A stretch of DNA of 64,000 nt from Erpobdella octoculata (lineage: Eukaryota > Annelida > Clitellata > Hirudinida > Erpobdellidae). Position 1 is the stretch's first letter. Every line of letters starts with the position of its first letter. Made by a program: the position numbers and the translations under genes. The stretch is taken from positions 9,981,090 to 10,045,089 of the forward strand of contig OZ022238.1 of assembly GCA_963978895.1 (NCBI GenBank). The letters run 5' to 3'. Below the pieces are notes generated by a model that was given only the letters and a program-made list of their open reading frames with translations, was not told the DNA's origin and ran no database searches. This document shows positions 55,841 to 64,000 of the stretch, in pieces.

Positions 55841-58800
55841 TCATCCCGTCGCAGATGACATCACCATCGTCATCGTCATCATCACCAGCATTGTAGTGAA
55901 TACAAGGTCACCATACGAGGTCATGGAGCCGGATTCACAGAAGATTGGATTGTCAACTTCACCATAATCTCCCGAATTTGTTGAATCTGTTTTATTGGAT
56001 GTTTGAGAAAAAATGTATCGATCTCAAATTGTGCTTTATCATTTTTAACACGTTGTTCCAATTATTTATGTTTATAACGTACTTGAATTACAGAGGCCTT
56101 GATTATCACAGAGTGGAAAAGCAGGATCGCATTTCTCGCATGCGTTTCCTTTGATGTAAAGTGTCATATTTATGTAATTGCCGCTGTCAAAATTGTTACA
56201 TGAAAAATCAATTTTATTTTAAATTATTCGCTAGAGTTGATCATTTTCTATTCGCTAAAAACTAAATGTTATAAAACATTCGTAAGGGTTGACTTCTTTT
56301 AAATTGTTGACAGCACCTATATGTTAAGTCAACTTACTTATAAATTACAAACAAAGTGAACATTTAATTATTTAATTTATATTTCCTTCATACTGCTATA
56401 AGAGTCTTAAAACACTATGTGTAGGGGACTATAAACTATTTTGAAACAAATTATGTTTTCTTATAATGTCAAATATGAAAAGGCTTGAATATTATTGATA
56501 CGGTTTTATTTATCTATAAAATGAAATTTTCTTAAGAAGAAAAAAACTACATTGACCTTGGCCCATAGTCGCAGACGACCAATCTTTGGTTGGGTACGTC
56601 AGAATCGTTTGGTCTTTTCAGCGGGTTGCAGGAAGCGTATGCACATCCTATTTCAGAGGTGTTTCCCCATACCACCTAGATGAGAACGATCGTTAAAGAC
56701 CAACCAGATGTGAATAGATTTGTTAACGTTAGGGATGTCACGGGTACCCGAACCCGAACCCGAGTTCGGTACTACCCGGTCTTTTTCTGATACCCGAACT
56801 CGAACCCGAAAGTGTGAAAATTTGATACCCGAACCCGAACCCGAAAATGTGAAAACTTGATACCCGAACCCGAACCCGAACCCGAAAATGAGAAAACTTG
56901 TTACCCGAACCCGAACCCGAAAATGTGAAAACTTGATACCCGAACCCGAACCCGAAAATTTATAAGCCTAATACCCGAACTCGGAGTTGTGAACAAATAA
57001 ATTTTTTTAGTAAATAAATATTTATTCCAGTTTTAAAAATAGCAACACAAACAGAGTTTTCATAACTTTTCTAGTTTATTAAAAATGAAATAGTATTAGG
57101 AACCGATTTCAGGCAAATTGTACTTCATAAACAACAGTTTTTCTGCTGTCTTGCCTGATAATCGGTTCCTTAGCGGCTCATAAATAATTGCAGCACCACT
57201 GAACAACTGTTCCGATGGAACGCTGGTAGCTGGGTCCGCCAAGTAGCGTTTAGCAATCATCGCTAAATTTGGAAAGTTTGTTCTGTTATCTTTCCACCAC
57301 AAAAGAGGGTCTTCGTCTAAAGTGACCCTTTTTTTCTTCAAGCCGCGAACGAACTAAAATAATTAAGCCTCCTTCGGTCGAAGAAATCGCGGATAGCCAT
57401 GACTCTAAACTTTTTACTTCAGTTATATAACCTTATATTTATTCATTCATATACTCAAAGTTTTTCTGATATAACAAAGACCCTTTGTTATAAAGATAAT
57501 CTTGCATAATCCTAAACTTTAACTGGCAAAGTCTATAAATGATCTATGCGTCACAGTCATTTTATTGGCAAATGTGTAAGCTAGAACACTAATCCGCCTG
57601 ATTACCCAACCGGACCGAGCCGCGAAAAAAATTAAGAAATAGCAATAATTTAAGAGGTAACGTATTATACTAATCGCAAGCCATACAAGTTTTTTATTAT
57701 TACCTTTGCGTAACAAATAACACAAATAGGTCATTTTATTGGTGAGTGTGTAAGCTAGACCACTAATCCGCCTGATTATCTGGCCGGACCGAGCCGCGAA
57801 CGAACTAAAATAATTAAGCCTTCTTCGGCCAAAAAATCACATTATTTGGAAAGCTAAAAAATTAACTTGTTAAAGTTTAATCAATACGTGTAATGTCCAA
57901 TGGATGAATTGATCGCTCTCGTTTGTATATGTATATACACTAGGTAAATTTAAAATCAATCCAGGAATTTGAAATCATAAGCCAGTACCCGTACCCGAAC
58001 CCGGTTTTTGGAAAACTACAAACCCGAACCCGAAAACCTGAGTTTCACAAACCCGAACCCGAAACCGAACCCGAAAACTCGAGTTTTACAAACCCGAACC
58101 CGAACCCGAACCCGAAAACTCTAGTTTCACAAACCCGAACCCGAACCCGAAAACTCCAAAAAGTACTACCCGTGACATCCCTAGTTAACGTGTTATAATT
58201 TTTATTTATCCAATAATCTAAGCACAAGGTAACAAAAGAAGTTATATTAGAAAAACGTTTAATTGAAAAATTGTTTAAAAAAATATTTCTTACTCTTAAA
58301 TGCTTATTGTTTTAAGTGTAAAGTTATTGTTTTCAGCCATGAAATGTAAGGTTAGGAATTTATCCTTAAATATATGGTTATTTACACTACCACGCGACCA
58401 CCCACTTGCGTATAGTGACCACACATCTGATCCTTGGCACATGTCTTCTTATCAAAATCGTACCATTTCTTCTCATTAAACCAGTCATCAACCATGGATT
58501 TATAAGTCGTCATTAAAGTGGAAGTGTACAGATTTTGACCGAGGAGTTTGTACGGTAGAATGTTACTTTCCATTTCACCATGCTGCCAAATACATTTCTT
58601 GGCGTATTCTTGAGCAGCAATCGCCAGTTCTTTTCTCCATTTCTAATGAAAGTTTAATTTCTAAATAAAAAGTTTAAAAAAAATAAAAATAAATAAAAAT
58701 AAAAGTTAAACAACTCGTCATTTCTTCGCTTCAAAATGGTCACAAATGACTGTCATTCCTATTCATCCATTTATTAATCCACCACCAATCTACACATTTA

Positions 58801-59485
58801 AGCAACAATCCATCATGCCAATAATTAATTCATCAACCAATTTGCCCATTCACCCATCCATCATTCTACAAATCAACCCATCGACCTATCCATCCATCCA
58901 TTCATTCACACTTCGATCCCTCCGTCCGTCTCTCCATCCGTTCGACCGTCCGTTCATCTGTTTATCTGTCCATCCGTCTCCTCATACTTCTTTTTGTTAA
59001 ATTTTTCATTTGTTTATTTTGTTTTCTTTCTGGTTCTAGGTTGGAAATATCAAAGCAATTCACCGTCGTTGATCGTAATTTGATCAGATTTCTTCAGCAA
59101 CACTCCTCAATTACCAAGTCATCGAACAGAATCGCCATAATCTTGATTATCATTTTAGCTAACCAATTTTATACCTACACAATCATTCGTCTTGTAACAA
59201 TTTCACAAATCCATGCACCCATCCATCCCATCAACTCACCAATTTCTTCATGTTTGAGGCTCCCTCTTTTGCTCTGTATCCGTTGTGGGCGTTCAGGATT
59301 TCAATCTGCTCGCAGTAATTCATGACTGAACCGGTTGAACGTTTGCTTACTCTCTTCGCTACCAACCTGGAACTGTCGGCATTTCTGTGCATTTTGGACG
59401 ACGCAACTTCTTCAATGAAATGAAAAAACGTTGCAATAATAATAATAATAATAATAAAGGTCAGAGGACAAGGAAGGCACTTCAT
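55841..59485 (-). CDS. CAP/SCP-domain secreted or GPI-linked protein, paralogue 2
   Basis: Five coding exons: 59240-59485, 58406-58642, 56557-56675, 56083-56183, 55841-55986; 849 nt, 282 residues, with the same phases (0,0,2,1) as paralogue 1. Signal sequence LTFIIIIIIIATFFHFIEEV, then a CAP domain: ILNAHNGYRAKEGASNMKKL / KWRKELAIAAQ, GQNLYTS, CGHYTQ / VVWGNTSEIGCAY and CDYGPSGNYIN. Exon 4 adds a Cys-rich segment (GNACEKCDPAFPLC, then DNQGLCN), a CRISP-like trailer missing from paralogue 1. The last exon ends in hydrophobic LVFTTMLVMMTMTMVM before the stop, again GPI-signal-like. Intron 2 carries the hAT-like element. Confidence 0.9.
56730..58183 (-). mobile_element. hAT-family element with subterminal CCCGAA arrays, in an intron of CAP paralogue 2
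   Basis: The ends TAGGGATGTCACGGGTA and TACCCGTGACATCCCTA are perfect inverted repeats, flanked by identical 8 bp GTTAACGT (56,722-56,729 and 58,184-58,191), the hAT target-site signature. Arrays of ACCCGAACCCGAAA lie just inside both ends (56,742-56,990 and 57,985-58,160). The centre has a tandem repeat of about 177 bp (57,560-57,610 and 57,735-57,790, sharing GACCGAGCCGCGAA). Only the transposase C-terminus survives. Confidence 0.9.
57096..57341 (-). pseudogene. hAT transposase C-terminal (dimerisation) fragment
   Basis: 81 codons: DPLLWWKDNRTNFPNLAMIA, then KRYLADPATSVPSEQLFSGA, then RNRLSGKTAEKLLFMKYN. This is the hAT C-terminal signature (P.WW..N...P.L...A..YL..PATS.PSE..FS.A, then RNRLS). 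The BED finger and catalytic core are absent. It ends in a stop at 57,096. Confidence 0.88.
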
Positions 59486-60230
59486 TTCTTTTATTCACAA
59501 AACTTGTCCTTCCTGGTAAAAATTGAGATCATTAAAATCTTTCTTTATCAGATAAATGTCCGAGATTGAGACTCCAGCTTTATAAGGACGCCATTTTGCA
59601 GGCATTTATCCAATCACGTTGACAAGGCACATGGATTTCGAATATAATACAAAAGCACTTTGGTTTCGGTCTCCCACGAAACTGACAACACGAATACAAC
59701 GAATTAGGGGACATTTTCGATAGAGAAAAACAAAGAGATAACAGCAAAAAAAGATAGGAAAGAAAAAGTGAAGAACAAAAAAAGAGGAAATAAAAACGGA
59801 GACAGAGTGGGGGGGGGTGGTGGGCAATATTAGGAGAAGGAGAAGCACGTTGAATAAACACTCCTGTGAAACTACGACAATTTAAAGAATATATGCTCGT
59901 CTAATTCACAAGATTTATTGACCCGTAATTTGCATCTTTTCCGAGACACAGTGTTCCAATGTACATTTGTACAAACGTGCACATATGTACATAACATGTT
60001 CCAATGTACATATGTACAAACGTGCACATATGTACATAACATGTTCCAATGCACAGAACATGTAAAATACACTCAGAGTGTGCTTATATATATCCAGAAT
60101 GACTCATCATTTATCATTTTTAGTATTATTTCTAGCGTTATTACGACTACGTTGTCTATTTAATTTTGTTATTGTAATAAATTGTTCTTCTACAAATCAC
60201 TGTGGTTGACTGGCCGACTGGACTGGCTCC
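59486..60230. other. Intergenic, upstream of CAP paralogue 2
   Basis: Purine-rich tract at 59,730-59,850 and two copies of a 51 bp unit (TTCCAATGTACATATGTACA, then CGTGCACATATGTACATAAC) at about 59,952-60,052. No exon seen. Confidence 0.5.
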
Positions 60231-60249
60231 ATGCAGCAGTCCGTAGGTA

Positions 60250-60424
60250 CACATACATACAAACATACATACATACATACATACATACATACATACATAC
60301 ATACATACATACATACATACATACATACATACATACATACATACATACATACATACATACATACATACATACATACATACATACATACATACAAACATAC
60401 AAACATACATACAAACATACAAAC
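60250..60424. repeat. (CATA)n microsatellite
   Basis: About 43 tetranucleotide units with A-rich variants at the ends. YIHT and YVCM frames are artefacts. Confidence 0.96.
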
Positions 60425-60835
60425 TTAATAAAACGTCCTTGCATGTGCTCATGTGTACAGAAACGTATTCAGAGGTCAAATGTACAAAAATGCTTATATG
60501 TACAAAGTGTGTTTATGTGCGTTGTAGTGTTTTCACGTTTATTGAATGTAAAAAGTGTGTTCAGTCATACAGATGATGTTAGAATGAACAAAGTTATGCA
60601 GAAGGAAAAAAGAGAATTAAAGAGAAAGAAAGAATGAAAATAGAAAGAAAGAGAGAAAGAGAGAGAAAGAGAGAGAAAGAGAAAGAAAGAGAGAGAGAGA
60701 AATAAAAAATAATATGAAAAAGAAAAATGAAGTTATCTTCAACTTCATGTGAAAAAAGCATTTCAACCATTGTCATGTGCTCGTCGTGCGGAAAGAAACA
60801 AACAACTCGTGTATTTGTTGGCACGAAACCGTTAA

Positions 60836-61185
60836 GATGGCGGTCTGCTTGAAAAGGTGGTCTGCTTGAAGAGGTGGTCTGCTTGAAAAGGTGGTCTGCT
60901 TGAAAAGGTGGTCTGCTTGAAAAGGTGGTCTGCTTGAAAGGTGGTCTGCTTGAAAAGGTGGTCTGCTTGAAGAGGTGGTCTGCTTGAAAAGGTGGTCTGC
61001 TTGAAAGGTGGTCTGCTTGAAAAGGTGGTCTGCTTGAAAAGGTGGTCTGCTTGAAAAGGTGGTCTGCTTGAAAGGTGGTCTGCTTGAAAAGGTGGTCTGC
61101 TTGAAAAGGTGGTCTGCTTGGAAAAGTGGTCTGCTTGGAAAGGTGGTCTGCTTGGAAAGGTGGTCTGCTTGAAAGGTGGAAGAGT
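60836..61185. repeat. 17-bp minisatellite (GGTGGTCTGCTTGAAAA)
   Basis: About 20 copies of 16-18 bp, mostly differing in A-run length, with a GGAAA variant block at the 3' end. The QADHLFKQTTF frames are artefacts. Confidence 0.95.
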
Positions 61186-61189
61186 TCGT

Positions 61190-64000
61190 GACGAGGAAAA
61201 AATATAAAGAAAAAACCGGTTTGACTGCGTAAATGGAATATAGTTAGGAAAACCAGGTTGAAGAGAGCGGTGAAAATGATGACGATAATGATGATGATGT
61301 TTATGATGCATTTGAGTATAATGATGACTATACATCATCATCAACACATTCATAACTCAATAAGTTTAAGTTAATGTATCTAACACAGAGAAAAATGCAC
61401 ATACACACACAAAACGCAAACATAAACACACATACAAGCACACAGACGCACACACAAATTGGTATGTGAACACTAACCTGCTAATTTTAAAAGAATTTTT
61501 TTATGATCGCCATCTAGCGAGTTAGAAAACATTATATGTTTTCATGTGTATAAGAGTATAGAGAATCAATTAGGTTTATTTGTAAGTTTTCTATCACGAA
61601 TTAAGTAGTTGTTGTTGCTTCGAACGACACTGGAAAATGAAGGAAATGCTTCAACTGCTTTCAACCAAGTGAGAACGTTTTTGACGAAATACGTAGATTA
61701 AGCACAAAAAGGAAACAGTGCAGCTATGAAAAGGATGGAAAAAAATACAACAGCAGAAAATCGTGAATCTTGGTGGTCACCATTTTTTGAAAAAAGTCAA
61801 AGCAGGAAATGATGACCTAGAGAAAAGGGTTGAAAAAACGCCGAAGAACAAGAAAGCAAAATGGAAGAAAATATGGAAACCGAATTAGAAGATCGAATCT
61901 TAAGAATGATATACGAAACAACTGACTGCAAAAGGATGTTAAACTTTCCACAACTATTTCGATTTTGCTAAGTGCAAGCCAATTCCATACCTGGATTGAG
62001 GAAATAAGAATCAGACAAACAGGACAGATCGAACTATGCTTTAAAACAAAACAATAAATGTTTTGGTATTTCTCACAATGCATAGAAGACTGTCAATCGA
62101 TCAATTTTCGTGGCTGAAAAGTCTAACAATTAATACTACACTAAAAACATCGTCAAAGTTTTTAAAATATCAATCACTCTAAAGTATATCTGATCCTTGA
62201 ATCCTCGTGACAGCTTTTCATCAGCCTAATCAAGTATGAACCGCTTGATGTGCTTTGCATTCAATGCTCTTCTCTGAATTATGTTAAAAACCCTTTCTAA
62301 GAGTTTCAACAAAAAGTGAAATTCTGAGTGAAATCTTTAAATCTTATCTCTGTCATTGGTGCCACCGTTAAAAGCATTCATGTAATCTAGGAGAGCTAAA
62401 ACCAATTTCTGGGTTTGCTGAGCTAATTCTTGGTAGAAGCTAGAATAAGAGTCTGAAATTATTTCAAGCTAAAATCCAGCTAATGTGAAATAGTTATGGC
62501 AGAAGTAGCTGATTTCCTAGTGCTTACACAATCACGTCACGTCTTTTTTGTATATGGTAATATGGCTCTCTGTTGAAAATTACATATATATATGCCTTGG
62601 AGAAGCCCTTAATTTAACTTCATATTATAGAATTTGCCAACTACTCCAGACTAATCGCTAACACCACAATTCCGCAGCTGTTCACTGCTTTCCACGCGAG
62701 TTTCCTGGTGGACCTCCAAACGTACTTCTGTATCCCCAGAAAGCACATGCCGCGACAATTTAGGTTTTCCCACTGAGAAGAATCAGCCGCAATGGGGAAT
62801 GGGGGGGAAGGGGCTGACACCACCGGGCGCCTCTAAAACTCAACAACTACCAAGGAATCCAAACATTAACTAACTTCCCGTCATCCGATCGAGCTGAAAT
62901 TTGAGATATAGGCTTGCTCCATATGACAATGCATTTTATTGAAGTTTGAAAAAATATTTTGTGTTATAATTCAAAAAATTAATTATCTATGTTCTGAAAC
63001 AACAACAAATCAAACGAAATTATACAAATATTTACATTTTTAAATTTTAAAAAATACTTTTTTAAAGCATAATTTGAAATAAATGAAAAGCCTTATAGAA
63101 TAGATTCTGTCGCTGCTTTATTAAGACTACGTGTTTGATCCAGGAACGCAAGATTTAAGCCTATTCATATTGTCGCTATCATAAACTACAGTCAGCAATT
63201 TATTCCTGTGACAAAGATTTGAATAAAAAATATGAATTTTAATACATTCCAGATAAAACGAACAATGCTTTAAAACAAAAATGACATTTTTGTTTTAAAC
63301 TGCCAAAGTTGTCAATAAATGTGTCTATGCTCAATTTTTCATGTTGGTTGATCAACAAATTTCGAGATCATTTGTCTTCATCGTTTGAAGTTTTTAACAC
63401 TATTTTTTCTTGAAATTGCATCACACATTTTTTTGCATTAATCATGTTTCTAATAACGTACGAAGTAATCAAACTTCTATTTAAACTAAACTGCATTCAT
63501 AACCTTCCATACAACCGACTCAAGTTATTAGGCCATCTGTAGTATATTGAATGACAACCCGTCAAAAATTACTTAAAAATAATTGGTTACTTCTGCACGG
63601 CAGCTTAGCAACTTAATGCAAAAATACATACAAGCGGCGGATCAAGGGGGAGCCACCCCCCACGTAGTTTTCAATTTTTTTTTCCGAGAGGCCAAAAAAT
63701 AGTTATAGCAAAATTGGAACGAGCAATAAATGAAATAAATTTCAATTTGAAGAAACATTTTCTCAAATAAAATACGACTCTCTTTCTCTCGACCAAATTT
63801 GGAAGAAAAATTGACTTTTTTTAAGAGAAATTATAAATTTTTTAGCCTTTGACCTTTGGTCTACAATGCTTCTTTACCTCCCCCACCCGGATGTTTTTGT
63901 TCCCTTCCGCCGTATTTGCCTTCCCGCCAGAGCAGTCTAGACCAACCACTGCATACACTGCATACATAATATACACTCATAAAGACATAGAAAATTATGC
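61190..64000. other. Gene-free right end with repeat fragments
   Basis: Includes a partial inverted family B match (61,966-62,012) and a family E copy (62,876-63,090: ACTAACTTCCCGTCATCCGA, GAAATTTGAGATATAGGCT). There is also an element start near 63,635 (GGCGGATCAAGGGGGAGCC). No gene I can support. Confidence 0.5.

Overview
The window is genomic DNA from a multicellular animal. It is AT-rich and full of microsatellites and transposon remains. Genes are split by GT-AG introns, apart from one 4.2 kb uninterrupted reading frame. A canonical ankyrin (24 ankyrin repeats, ZU5, UPA and death domains), CAP/SCP secretory proteins and a leucine-rich-repeat receptor place it in Metazoa. The lineage cannot be fixed from sequence alone; an invertebrate or invertebrate chordate with a transposon-rich genome is plausible. 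Runs of simple repeat create many open frames that are not genes.

Layout. 1-5,740: repeats, a SINE-like element, and a pogo/Tigger-like DNA transposon (2,273-5,513) whose transposase is broken and which carries a nested hAT-like element (3,795-5,152). 6,057-27,340, minus strand: one complete ankyrin gene in 32 coding exons, with a probable 5' UTR exon near 28.7 kb and a TATA-type promoter near 29.2 kb. Its introns hold a Harbinger-like element, long minisatellites and a 450 bp ATTC array. 29.3-38.4 kb: a gene-poor stretch with a broken retrotransposon reverse transcriptase, a 200 bp gap of Ns, a Helitron with both ends visible (34,055-36,367) and an inverted pair of arrays around a long TA run. 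38,758-42,005, minus: a small single-RRM basic RNA-binding protein in five coding exons. 42,608-46,840, plus: a 1,410-residue LRR membrane protein. 48,728-50,435 and 55,841-59,485, minus: two CAP-domain paralogues with identical intron positions and phases; the second has a hAT-like element with perfect 8 bp target duplications in an intron. 59.5-64 kb: minisatellites and degenerate dispersed repeats.

The genes do not form a pathway. Ankyrin is a membrane-skeleton adaptor, the RRM protein is probably nuclear or nucleolar, and the LRR and CAP proteins belong to the cell surface or secreted compartment. All exon models were built by hand from splice sites, reading phase and family knowledge. 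Every summed coding length is a multiple of three, which is good internal support. The most interesting items are two in-frame ankyrin microexons, the nested and subterminally repetitive transposons, the internally deleted Helitron, and a CAP tail encoded by a trinucleotide microsatellite.
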